The notes beneath the pieces were generated by a model, which saw only the letters and a list, made by a program, of their open reading frames with translations, did not search any database and was not told the DNA's origin. Positions 48,495-59,150 of a stretch of DNA of 64,000 nt are shown piece by piece; the first letter of the stretch is position 1; each line of letters starts with the position of its first letter. Both the position numbers and the translations under genes were made by a program. The DNA is from Stenogyne calaminthoides (taxonomy: Eukaryota; Streptophyta; Magnoliopsida; Lamiales; Lamiaceae). Where the stretch lies: NCBI GenBank assembly GCA_037126765.1, contig JBBCBC010000031.1, forward strand, positions 1,931,638 through 1,995,637, given 5' to 3'.

Positions 48495-50170
48495 TGTTGG
48501 GATATTTTAGTTTTGATGAATTATGCCAAAACATTATCAACTTGTTTCCTTATTGAAGCTAATTTACGATAATGTTGAGGGGAACGAGAGAACAAATTGA
48601 GGGGAACTCTCACGGGTCGTAGATGATCGAGATCGACGAGGTCAACAATATTTATTTTATGAGAACCGATCGAGATCGGAAGAGTACGATGAGTTCCGGA
48701 GTTAACCGATAAACCATTCGAGCAAAAATCGAAGAGAATAAAAGCTAAACCACCGATCGTAAGATCGATGACCGGATTTACCCGATCGATGACCAAGACA
48801 GACTGATCGATGATCTTTCCGTTAATTAATATCTTTGTCCTTGAAGAGCGCATAATTACCCATCGTAAAGAAATCGGTATGATAAAACTAACAAAATCAA
48901 GAGAAGGTTTGCAGATTAATCTTAGCAATCGGACCAATAATATTATGATTTTATATGATAAGTCATTATGTTGTGATCTATTTGAATTATTATTTGAAAT
49001 TCTTGTGATGATATAATTTATTCATTTTCTTTTCTAAATAATTAAATTAGGTGAGATCACTATTAAATTTATTTATTTAGCGAGTATTTTAAATATTCCA
49101 AAATTAGGTTTTGATTATACAAAATAAAAGCATACCAATCGTACAACAACCTTATCCTTTCGTTTAACCGCGATCGTCTTAGTAGATCGAAAAGTCATGG
49201 ATGTGACTCTAAAGGGTTGGTTCTCAAAACCTTTTTTGTTGAAAAACCGTCGAATCTGATCCGAGGCAAAATTCCCAGAAGTCTTAAAAGGTCCGCTCGG
49301 GAAACTAAAAGACACAAGACACTCGAGACTCTGAATCCTCAATGATTCCAAGGTGAGGAATCGAGGAATATAGTTAAAAAAATCACCGGACGTGGACCAA
49401 TGAGAGGAAGACAACCACCACTGAAGAAATAAGTATATTACAAGAATAGTATGGATTTGAATGTGATTCTCTCCAACGGTAATATTCAAATCCACACTAT
49501 AAATACAAGTTCTTCCTTCATTCTAAAGTGTGGAAGGTGTGAGAAATGCGTGAAAACACCATTGAAGCTCAGAGCCAAATCATCTAAATTTTCCACCATA
49601 GAACACAATGAGCAAAAATACACGATATACCCAAAAGTGTTCTACCCTAGATCTAAGCATAAATGTCATATCCTAGCTTAGAGAGATTTTCCCATCCCAA
49701 AATTGAGGTTAAACAAATGTAAGGGAAAATCTCAACCTAGTTGGAAACCAAACAATCTTATACCCAAACCCCCAGAGTTGGTTAAGTTTGTAGGTGAGTG
49801 TGAACTCCCCAAACATCTAGCAATCCCGAAAGGAGGGTAGGCAATCCCGTGAGGGTGATAAGTCCCGCTTTGAGTGTGAACTTCGTAAACATCTCTGTTG
49901 GGTGTTGGCCTAACACGTTAAACTAAGTCCATTGGTTAAGTAGGTGCCCCAAAATATGCTGATAGGGAAGAGTGGATGTAGGAGTTGGACTCAACCTCTA
50001 TAAAATCGTGTGTTCTTTAAATGTTCTTACTTGCCATGATTCGATTATAAGCAAAACACAACACATGAGCTTAAAATTAAAAATCACATCACTCTGCCCT
50101 TCTTTTATATGCATCGAACTTCATGTTTTGCTTCCGACGCCAAGAAAATGGGTTTTCCCAAGGACCATCA
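48495..50170 (+). repeat. Element X, LTR 1
   Basis: TGTTGGGATATTTTAG to GGACCATCA, 1676 bp. It has a GATCGA-rich first third, a hairpin plus TATA box at 49452-49505 and a conserved second half (TCTTCCTTCATTCTAAAGTG, GCAAAACACAACACATGAG). The part at about 48826-49140 contains short words of the copia LTR in reverse (for example GTTAATTAATATCTTTGTCC) and differs from LTR 2 and LTR 3. Confidence 0.85.
49452..49505 (+). promoter_or_regulatory. Hairpin and TATA box of element X LTR 1
   Basis: TGGATTTGAATGT and AYATTCAAATCCA form an inverted repeat around GATTCTCTCCAACGGTA; TATAAATA (49498-49505) follows directly. The same arrangement is kept in LTR 2 (TATA at 51155-51162) and LTR 3 (52682-52689), so this is a conserved promoter unit. 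Confidence 0.75.
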
Positions 50171-50309
50171 ATTGGTATCGTGGCGAGTGTTCAAACGGTT
50201 CAATCGATTTCAAAGTAACCACCGAATCGATCTTTTTAAAAAGAAAACCCATTTCTTTAAAAAAATATATTTTAAAATGTTTTAAGGCCATTATCAAAAA
50301 AAGGGAAAT
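50171..50309 (+). other. Element X, interior 1 (139 bp)
   Basis: ATTGGTATCGTGGCGAGTG (primer-binding site with a damaged CAGAGC) to AAAAAAGGGAAAT (polypurine tract). Nothing between them looks coding. It matches interior 2 almost base for base apart from CTG/CAG sites. Confidence 0.85.
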
Positions 50310-51832
50310 TGTTGATATTTTTAATTTTGATGAATTATGCTGAAACATTATCAACTTGTGTTATTGAAGCTAATTTACGACAACAAGTTGAGGGGAACGA
50401 GAGAACAAATTGAGGGGGAACTCACGAAGTCGACGTAGATGATCGAGATCGACGAGGTCTTATGCAAACATGAGAACCTTCAAAATGAGTTCCAGAGTTA
50501 ACTCATGAAATGAGGAAATCGTAAGAGAATAAAAGCTAAGCCAAATTGATCGATGACCAAGACAGACTGAATGATCGTAAATTTTTTAGCCGATCATCAA
50601 GAGCGCATAAGTCGATCGAATGAAAAGAACCAAAGATCGTAAGAGAAGGTTGCGATCGTAAGAGGAATGAGATCGACGAGATCGACGTGATCGAGATCGA
50701 TATATAAGATGAGCGATGATCAAGATCGACGTGATTGAGATATATTCGGCATACAAGTTCTAAACCGATTAAAAATAAAACCGATTCCTGGATCGACAAA
50801 TTCTTGACCATAATTCCGATCATGTGAATCATTCGAAACCGAATAACCTGCGATACCGCATCGGAGAAGTCATTAAATCATGTTCATCGAGAATCGGAAA
50901 TTAATTAGCTTCGAAAAGTGATTTCAGGGTCGGAATGTTCAAGACATTTATAACTCGAAAGCTGAGTGTCTGCATCGATGGTCCGACACAGAGGCTTTAT
51001 AGACCAAGGCTCGATGGAATCAAGACACCGAGACTTTAATGATTCCAATGAAGGAATCGAGGAATATAATGGACGAATCAAATCAAAAAGATATTTGTAA
51101 GAATAGTATGGATTTGAATGTGATTCTCTCCAACGGTAACATTCAAATCCACACTATAAATACAAGTTCTTCCTTCATTCTAAAGTGTGGAAGGTGTGAG
51201 AAATGCGTGAAAACACCATTGAAGCTACAGAGCCAAATCATCTAGCCTTTCCACCATAGAACACAGAGCAAGAAATACACGCATATACCCAAAAGTGTTC
51301 AACCCTAGATCTAAGCATAAATGTCATATCCTAAGCTTAGAGAGATTTTCCCATCCTTAGCATTGAGGTTAAACAAATGTAAGGGAAAATCTCAATCTAG
51401 TTGGAAACCAAACAATCTTATACCCAAACCCGAGAGTTGGTTAAGTTTGTAGGTGAGTGTGAACTCTTCTAGCAAATCCCGAAAGGGATGGTAGGCAATC
51501 CCGCTGGTGATAAGTCCCGCTTTGAGCGTGAACTCGACAAACATTCTTTGGACTAACACGTTAAACTAAGTCCAGCTTGGTTAAGTAGGGTGCCTCTGTT
51601 GATAGGGAAGAGTGGATGTAGGAGTTGGACTCCGAACCATTATAAAATCGTGTGTTCTTTACTGCTTTATGTTCTTACTTGCCATACGCATTCGATTATA
51701 AGCAAAACACAACACATGAGCTTAAAAATTAAAAATCTGGAATCACTCTGCCCTCACCCCTGTTTTTATATGCATCGAACTTCATGTTTTGCTTCCGCAC
51801 GCGCAAAATGGGTTTTCCCACCGGGACCATCA
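50310..51832 (+). repeat. Element X, LTR 2
   Basis: TGTTGATATTTTTAATTT to GGGACCATCA, 1523 bp, flanked by both short interiors, so it serves as the 3' LTR of one unit and the 5' LTR of the next. Confidence 0.85.
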
Positions 51833-51972
51833 ATTGGTATCAGAGCAATTGTTCAAACGGTTCACTGATTTCAAAGTAACCACCTGAACTGATCTTTTTA
51901 AAAAGAAAACCCATTTCTTTAAAAATGCATATATTTTAAATGTTTTGGCCATTATCAATCAAAAAGGGAAAT
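51833..51972 (+). other. Element X, interior 2 (140 bp)
   Basis: ATTGGTATCAGAGCAATTG (an intact tRNA-Met primer-binding site) to AAAAAGGGAAAT. It has the better-preserved CAG and CTG words compared with interior 1. Confidence 0.88.
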
Positions 51973-53339
51973 TGTTTATTTTAGTTTTGATGAATTATGC
52001 TGAAAACATTATCAACTTGTGTTATTGAAGCTAATTTACGATAATAACAAGTTGAGGGAACGAGAGAACAAATTGAGGGGGAACTCACGAAGTCAGACGT
52101 AGATGATCGAGATCAGACGAGGCTGCAGATGAGAACTGATCGAGATCAGATGAGTAAGATGAGTTCCGGGTTTAACTCGATGAAATGAAAGCAAAATCGA
52201 AGAATAAAAGCTAAAGCGGTGATCGATGAAAGAATCCACCGATGATCATTTATCGAAAAGCGAATCTCGATAAAGAGCGCTATCCGATCTTAAAGAAACT
52301 TGGTAGAAAAATCCCCTATATGATGATCAAGATCGACGTGATTGAATCGGCGCTAAACCGATATAAAATCAATATCTTCACCAGTCTTATCCATATCCGA
52401 TCATCTAGAGCTAATCGATCCGGGCGAAAATCAAATATCTCGAAACCCCAAATCCTGCGATAACCGGATTCTTTCCAGAATCGAATTATCAATGATCGCC
52501 ACCGAAAAGCATTCAAAAATTCTTATGAATAACCAAGGTCCGATAAAAAGATACATTATTTCTTGAATTTTCCAACAAGAGGAATGAGATAATCTTGTAT
52601 TCGAACCAATGAGAGGAAGACAACCACATCTTCATTGGATTTGAATGTGATTCTCTCCAACGGTAACATTCAAATCCACACTATAAATACAAGTTCTTCC
52701 TTCATTCTAAAGTGTGGAAATCTAGCCTTTCCACCATAGAACACAGAGAGCAAGAAATACACGCTTATACCCAAAAGTGTTCTACCTAGATCTAAGCATA
52801 AATGCCATATCCTAAGCTTAGAGAGATTTTCTCATCCTTAAAGATTGAAGGCTAAACAAATGTAAGGGGAAATCTTAGTTGGAAACCAAAACAATCTTAT
52901 ACCCAAACCCGAGAGTTGGTTAAGTTTGTAGGTAAAGTGTGAACTTCCAGAACATCTAGCAATCCCGAAAGGAGGGGTAGGCAATCCCGGTGAGGGTGAT
53001 AAGTCTCGTTTGAGTGTGAACTCCAAACATTCATTGGGTGTTGGACTAACACGTTAAACTAAGTCCAGTTGGTTAAGTAGGTGCCCCACTGATAGGGAAG
53101 AGTGGATGTAGGAGTTGGACTCCGAACCACTATAAAATCGATGTGTTCTTCTTTGCTTTATGTTCTTACTTGCCAATTCGATTATAAGCAAAACACAACA
53201 CATGAGCTTAAAAATTAAAAAAAAGATGGAATCACTCTTCTAAGTCAAATCTGCCGTCACCCCTCGCTTTTTATATATGCATCGAACTTCATGTTTTTGC
53301 TTCCAGACGCAAAAAATGGGTTTTCCAATTTCACCATCA
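51973..53339 (+). repeat. Element X, LTR 3
   Basis: TGTTTATTTTAGTTTTG (the start lacks GGGATA) to TTTCACCATCA, 1367 bp. The segment at about 52520-52600 contains copia-LTR words (TGAATAACCAAG, TTTCTTGAATTTT, GAGATAATCTTGTATT) in place of X sequence. Confidence 0.83.
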
Positions 53340-53344
53340 ATAAT

Positions 53345-54631
53345 ATTCCACAAAATCCCACCTACTTTTTTGTTATGGATTAATTTCGAAAATTATAGGG
53401 CAAGAATCCAAGATTTGGATCTTCTTGAATTTATGAGATATTCTTGTATTTCAAGAAATACATATCTCCCATAATATCTTTTCAAGAAAATCAAGAAAAT
53501 CTTTCTTTCCCTTAATTATCAAAATTTTCGAAAATTTCCCTATGAATAACCAAGTGGGAGATTTCTTGAATTTAATGAGATAATCTTGTATTTCAAGAAT
53601 TCATATCTTCATTCCATAACAAAATTCAAAGAAAATCTTTCTCCCCTTTATATCCATAAATTTCAAAAAAAACATGGAAAAAATAAGGCAACAATATTTA
53701 TTTTATTTTAAACACCTTTTTCAGTTATTGGACTTTATGTTGGGCTACTTAGGGGGCCTTTAGGAGAATTAAGATTGGACCTTTCAATGGATCTTGAATT
53801 ATCAATATTGAGCCACAATATCATTCATGCCCATAAATATTAATTAATCCCACTACATAATTGATATTGCACTATCCATCTTAACCCATATTACAGTCAA
53901 TATTATTTCAAGCCACTGAAATAACTTTCCATTAATTAATATTTTTTGTCCTTGGTTAAGGAACGGTTCAACATTATTACTCATACCGGAAACTAGTTCC
54001 ACTTGCAAGATTTGGTATGATAAAACTTATGAACCTCCCAAGGGGACAAATCGAACAAGCGTACTTGCACACGATTCTCCGTATTAAATCTTAGCAATCA
54101 CATGTGACCAATAATATTGCCCAAGATAAAAAGTATTGAATCTCGTTGATTCTCTACCCGTGATAAGTCAAAGCAATAGTTACCAACCACACGTGTTCCT
54201 ATTTAAGGAACGAAGATTAAGAAATAACGAACCACTGAGGTCTAATTCTTCCTTGTTCAGTTCTGAAGAATTTGTCCTCCTGTAGGTCCTATTCAGTGCA
54301 TCAGTCATGCACTAGTGTAATCTCTTGGTCAAGACAAGCCAATCTGAGCCTTACACTTCAACCTTTCATGATGGATTGTTCATTTTCATCTAGGTCGTGA
54401 ATGGTGTACTTTTAGTAACAAGGGATTGTTAATTTAATCTTCTGTGATCTGGTATCACTAAATTAACTACAATGTAACACGTACTATTTATTGAACAGTT
54501 ATGCAGTAAATATATGTAACATTCAATGATATTTAAAGCATTAGTGATAAACAATTTATTTCAGTAAATAAGTCCAAAATTCAGTTTTGATTATACAAAA
54601 TAAAAGCATACTTTTCAGTATAATCCCAACA
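53345..54631 (-). repeat. 5' LTR of element 2, second part (after element X)
   Basis: Continues exactly where 48494 stopped (ATTCCACAAAATCCCACC) and ends AATCCCAACA, followed by the duplication TCATT. About 50 bp present in 31874-33714 near 32940-32990 are missing here. Confidence 0.9.
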
Positions 54632-54636
54632 TCATT

Positions 54637-56538
54637 CCCATGGGATACCCTATGAACAACCTTAGCTCCGAACGTGCGTCCAATTTACCGGCTTCCTTGT
54701 CTAGCACGTATGTCGGACACCCCAGATTCTCAAGTGTCTTAGACTGGGCTTGCGCCCGTTCCACAACTCTCTCGGGGTTTTGGGAACCGATTTGGATGGC
54801 ACTAAGTTCAGAACATAAGCCGCTATTTCCAAGGCGTGACCCCAAAACGACTTGGGTAGATCTGAATAACTCATCATGGATCTGACCATTTCTAAAAGTG
54901 TTCAGTTTCTTCGTTCTGTAACCCTATTTTGTTGAGGGGTTCCGGGTGAAGTCAACTGGGATGCAATCCCTTCGTCTGACAAGTAGTTCAAAATTCATCG
55001 CTGAGGTATTCGCCTCCACGATCAGATCGTGGAAACTTGATACTTTTCTTATGATTCTCTGCTTGAGCCTTAAAATCTTTGAATTTATCAAAGGGTCTCA
55101 TATTTATACTTCATAAGAAAAATGTACCCATGTCTTGAGTAATCATCGATAAAAGTAACAAAATATTCAAGGCCTCCTCTAGCTTTGGTTTGCGTTGAAC
55201 CACACACGTCAGTGTGAATGATTTTCAACACTTCTTTAACTCTAAGCCCTTTGGCTCCAAATGCCCGCTTGGTCATTTTACCCTACAAACATGATTCACA
55301 TGTTGAAAATGGTTCAACCCGAAGATACTCCAATGAACCATCTTTGACCAATCTATGGATCCTATTCGGATTAATATGACCTAATCTTAGATGCCAAAGA
55401 AGTGTCTTGTTCACGTTAGTTGAACGTTTTCTTTTATCTTAAATAGTCGATGTGTTATAGGATGCATTTTACGTGTGGTGTGCACTTTTAATAGTGTAGA
55501 GATTGTTCATCAATCTCCCATAACAGATACACTCATCATTTCGATAAGTGATGTCATTCTTATTAGAAGAAGCTAAGTATCCATCAAAAGGAATTTTAGA
55601 AACTGAAAGTGAATTCTTTTGGGAACATAAAAAACGTCTTTAAAATTCTATCACTAATGATAGGTGCACTTTCTCCCACTGCAATAACCGCTACTTTAGT
55701 AACATAGCCCACGGTGGTAGTGATCTCACTCCCACTTAACTGCCGGATTTATTCATGAATCCTTGAAATATTGAAACAAAAATGTCTAGTGGTTCTTGCA
55801 TCCATTTCCCACGAATGGGAAGCATGTGCCGCTAAACAAGTTTATATAACTGGTGTGTGAGAATTACCTTACGTACCAGCCTTTTTAGGCTTAGTACAGG
55901 CTGACCTCCGAATGTCCTCTCATACCGCATTCGAAACACTTCCCTTAGCAGTCTTCTTGACACCATCCCCTTGGTTCACCTTTGCTTTGCCTTTGGCAAT
56001 GCTTGAGTTGACTTGGTTCTGGCCTTTTTGTCCTCTTCTTCTTCTTACCACCATTTGGCCTAGAAGAAGTAGAAGGATCGGTTGCCACCAAGGCTTGATT
56101 TTTATGTAAAAAAAAAACTTCAAGCTTGATAAGGTGAGCCATCATCTGAGGAACGTGATCCCTTATGGGCGTTTCCTCCACCATTTTCCATGACAACATG
56201 TCTCGCATGGTGTTTTGCCTAGCTATACGGTTCTGATGTTGAAATATCGCTTTAAGACTTTGTATAATTTCCGCAGCTGTTCCAAAGTTCTGGTGTTGGT
56301 GTTGTAACACGTCTGACATAGAAGTCAAGATGATGCTCTTTGCCATTTCATTGGAACGCTCCCAGTCATTATACTCTTTCTTATCCGTTTTACTAGAGTT
56401 ATCAGCAGGCTTTTCGGATTTAGGTAGATCAAGAATTCACTTGTGTTGTTGTGCAGTTAGGACAATTTCTATTCCAATCAATATAGTTTCCAGTTTTAAC
56501 TTTACGTATGCTAAATAGTGGGTAAAAGGTTGCGACAT
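54637..56538 (-). pseudogene. Element 0 gag, protease, pre-integrase and integrase
   Basis: Gag ATG at 56538 (reading left), gag body with MAKSIILTSMSDVLQHQHQN (56346 on) and basic region KKKKRTKRP (about 56040), damaged zinc knuckle and protease (55920-55700), pre-integrase (about 55500-55270), integrase core (55276-55088) with HTDVCG and FVTFIDDYSRHGYIFLMKYK, then MVRSMMSYSDLPKSFWGHAL (54889 on) to KLDARSELRLFIGYP. It stops at the TCATT where element 2 inserted and continues left of 31869. Many frame breaks. Confidence 0.88.
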
Positions 56539-57552
56539 AGCTGAACTGAATTAAACATACATTTTCGCATTAATGCTAGAATTAAACAGAAAAAGTTCAT
56601 CACTTAATTCGATACCATGAATCATATTAAAATCTAAAAAAAAATATGAACATGTATCAGCCAATATCCCAAAACAATTTAAATAAGGCACGTTGGGTGG
56701 GTCATTATTTAAACACATTTGAGCAAGTTACAAACAAGAACAGTTACAAACTTTTAATTAAAAAAATATTAATTAATAGTTGGCTCCCACTTGACCAATA
56801 TAAAATTGATAGGGACTTCGGATAAGTATACGCATATCAATTTTATACCTAAGTAATAACAATGATTAAATAGAGAATTATTACTTCGTTTTGATTGAGT
56901 CTCGTTGGGAGGGTCATCGTCGCCACTAATAATAATTCACAATCATCCTTTTGGGAATTTATTCATGTGAAGGCTATCTTTTGGCCGCTCCGCTTAGGGA
57001 GATTTCTCCAAAAGAACTCACAAATAAATAAATCATGGAGGTCAAAATTAATTTGATTCAAAACCAAATTAATTAAATAAATACTTAGTAATTTTGAGTT
57101 TTGAGATTTTTCACAAGCAATATCTTATGCAAACACATTAAAAAAATTTAAACAGAAGCATAAGAAAGAAAATATATCAAAACAAAACATAAATTAAACA
57201 TATTGGGCACAAATTATCCAATTGTCATGGTTTAATTTTCCTTGTCTTGGTCTTGAAGAAACTCTGTCTTGATTTCTCCTACTCGTTCGTCTAAAAAAGG
57301 ATTCCGTCTTGAATCGCCACGCCAAGTAGCTCGCACCCGGGATGCACGTCCGCATCCGACCGGCCCCTTGGCCAAACGATCAATCCCGTGCGCCTAGGCG
57401 CATCGCGCGTCGCCTGTGGGGCTCGGCAGCCTCGGCAGGGGTATTAGGCAGCTGCGCCTATGCGCGTGCCTATCCCCTCCCTCAGCCCGTCCTCGCCTGT
57501 CCGCCTGGCGCGTCTGGTGCGCACCTTGCGCGCGCCCGTGCCCCACCCAGTC
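56539..57552 (-). other. Element 0 leader with GC-rich block
   Basis: Matches the leader of elements 1-3 in reverse. The outer part (about 57310-57552) is GC-rich, like the blocks at 23070-23470 and 40620-41080. The tRNA-proximal part and primer-binding site are missing; the next base starts a plus-strand LTR (57553). Confidence 0.78.
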
Positions 57553-58540
57553 TGTTGGGGTTATACTGGAAAGTATGCTTTTATTTTGTATAACCAAATG
57601 GAATTTCAGTCTTATTTGCTGAAATAAATTATCTATCACTGTTGTTTTAAATATGATTGAATGTTACATATATTTACTGCATACCTGTTCAATAAATAGT
57701 ACTTGTTACATTATATTTAATTTAGTGATATCAGATCACAAAAGATTAAATTAACAGTTCCTCGTAACAAAGCACAAGAATTCACAACCCAGATGAAAAT
57801 GAACAATCCATCGTGAAAGGTTGAAGTGCAAGGCTCAGATTGACTTGTCTTGACCAAGAGATTGCACTAGTGCATTATGATGCGCCGAATAGGACCTACA
57901 GGAGGACAAATTCTTTAGTACTTAATATAGAAGAATTAGACCTCAATGGTTCGTTATTTCTTAATCCTCGTCCCTTAAATAGGATCGTGTGGAATTAATA
58001 ACTATTGCTTTGACTTATGATGGGTAGAGAATCAATGTGATTCAATACTTTATATCTTGGACAATATTATTAGTTACATGACGATTGCTAAGATTTAATA
58101 CGGAGAATCGTGTGAAGTACGTCTTGCTTGATTTGTCCCCTTGGTGGGCTCAGAAGTTTTATCATACCAAATCTTGCAAGTGGAATTTGTTTCCGGTATG
58201 GATAATAATGTTGAGCTGACCTTACTCCAAGGAAAAATATATTAATTAATATGAAGCTATTCAGTGGCTTAAATTAATTAATGGACTACATAATCTTAAA
58301 CACGGAAAATAATAACCGGGAGCCATATTAACAGTAATATGGGTTAAGATGGATAGTGCAATATTAATTATGTAGTGGGATTAATTCATATGTCCATTGA
58401 AAGGTCCAATCTTAATTCTCCTAAAGGCCCCTCAAGTAGCCCAAAGATAAAGTCTAATAACTGAAAAAATGTTTAAAATAAAATAAATTAATGTTGCCTA
58501 TTTTTCCATTTTTTTTTCCCGAAAATATTAAGGAAGAGCT
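57553..58540 (+). repeat. Partial LTR, plus strand, at the end of element 0
   Basis: Starts TGTTGGGGTTATACTGG and follows the first ~990 bp of the copia LTR (landmarks TAACTATTGCTTTGACTTAT, GGTCCAATCTTAATTCTCC), then changes direction near 58540 into a minus-strand LTR. Probably the remnant of another plus-strand insertion in the leader of element 0, whose rest was deleted, or a product of recombination between inverted LTRs. Confidence 0.8.
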
Positions 58541-59145
58541 AAAATCACACCGAGGGGACAAATTACACAGGACTTGCTTGCACACGTTGCTCTGTATTAA
58601 ATCTTAGCACTTGCCATATAGTTAATAATATTGTCCAAAATACAAAGTATAGAATCATTGTCTTACTCTAAACCTAACACAGATCAAAGCAATAAGTATC
58701 AATTACATGCAATTCTATTTAAGTGACAGAGTTTAAGAAATCAATAACAACTGGGGTCTAATTCTCCATCCCTTAAGTCAGTACGGAAGAATTTATCCTC
58801 TCTGTAGGTCTTCTTCAGCACATCTTAATGTGCTAGTATAATCTCTTGGTCAAGACAAGTCAATCTGAGCTTTGCACTTCAACCTTTACCAATGGAGTGT
58901 TCAATTCCATCTAGGTTGTGAAATTGTACTTTTATTTACAAGGAACTGTTAATGTGATCTTCTGTGATCGAGTATCACCACATTAACTACAATGTAATAC
59001 TGTACTAATATTTGAACGGTTTGCAATAAATAATTAATATTCATTTATATTTACAGCAACAATGATGAAACATTTATATTCAGTACATAAGAGTTACATT
59101 AGTTCGTTATTACGTAAAAGCATACTTTCACGTATAACCCAAACA
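58541..59145 (-). repeat. 5' LTR remnant of element 0
   Basis: Matches 20060-20655 closely (GGACTTGCTTGCACACGTTG, CTTAAGTCAGTACGGAAG) and ends TAACCCAAACA before the TSD TAATT. The remaining ~1.05 kb of this LTR is missing. Confidence 0.87.
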
Positions 59146-59150
59146 TAATT

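Larger units (their letters stand above)
48490..53344 (+). mobile_element. Element X: tandem miniature LTR element (LTR-interior-LTR-interior-LTR)
   Basis: It spans 48495-53339 (TGTTGGGATATTTTAG to CACCATCA) with the 5-bp duplication ATAAT at 48490-48494 and 53340-53344, inside the 5' LTR of element 2. It consists of three LTRs (48495-50170, 50310-51832, 51973-53339) and two interiors of 139 and 140 bp. Each interior starts with ATTGGTATCAGAGC-like primer-binding sequence and ends with an AAAGGGAAAT polypurine tract. No coding capacity. The tandem state is best explained by unequal recombination between LTRs of two copies. The LTRs are far longer than in described TRIM elements (usually a few hundred bp). 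Confidence 0.88.
31869..54636 (-). mobile_element. Element 2: Ty1/copia retrotransposon with nested passengers
   Basis: 3' LTR 31874-33714, coding region 33715-37692, leader 37693-38435 plus 47559-47986, 5' LTR 47987-48494 plus 53345-54631. Flanked by TCATT (31869-31873 and 54632-54636) inside the integrase gene of element 0. It hosts element 3 in its leader and element X in its 5' LTR. Its own length is about 8.8 kb; the longest reading frames of the nest are here. Confidence 0.92.
19001..59150 (-). mobile_element. Element 0: Ty1/copia retrotransposon, host of the nest
   Basis: It spans 19006-59145 with a 5-bp duplication TAATT at 19001-19005 and 59146-59150, inside a LINE RT gene. Orientation is minus: 3' LTR at 19006-20655, RNase H/RT/integrase C-terminus in 20656-20890 plus 30169-31868, integrase/protease/gag in 54637-56538, leader in 56539-57552 and 5' LTR remnant at 58541-59145. 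It is interrupted by element 1, element 2 (with its own passengers) and a partial LTR at 57553-58540. Its own sequence is about 8 kb. Confidence 0.88.

Noticed and set aside
48495..53339. Tandem ~1.6-kb repeats considered as a satellite array
   Set aside because: The primer-binding sites, polypurine tracts, TG...CA ends and 5-bp duplication at the outer borders show an LTR element rather than a satellite.
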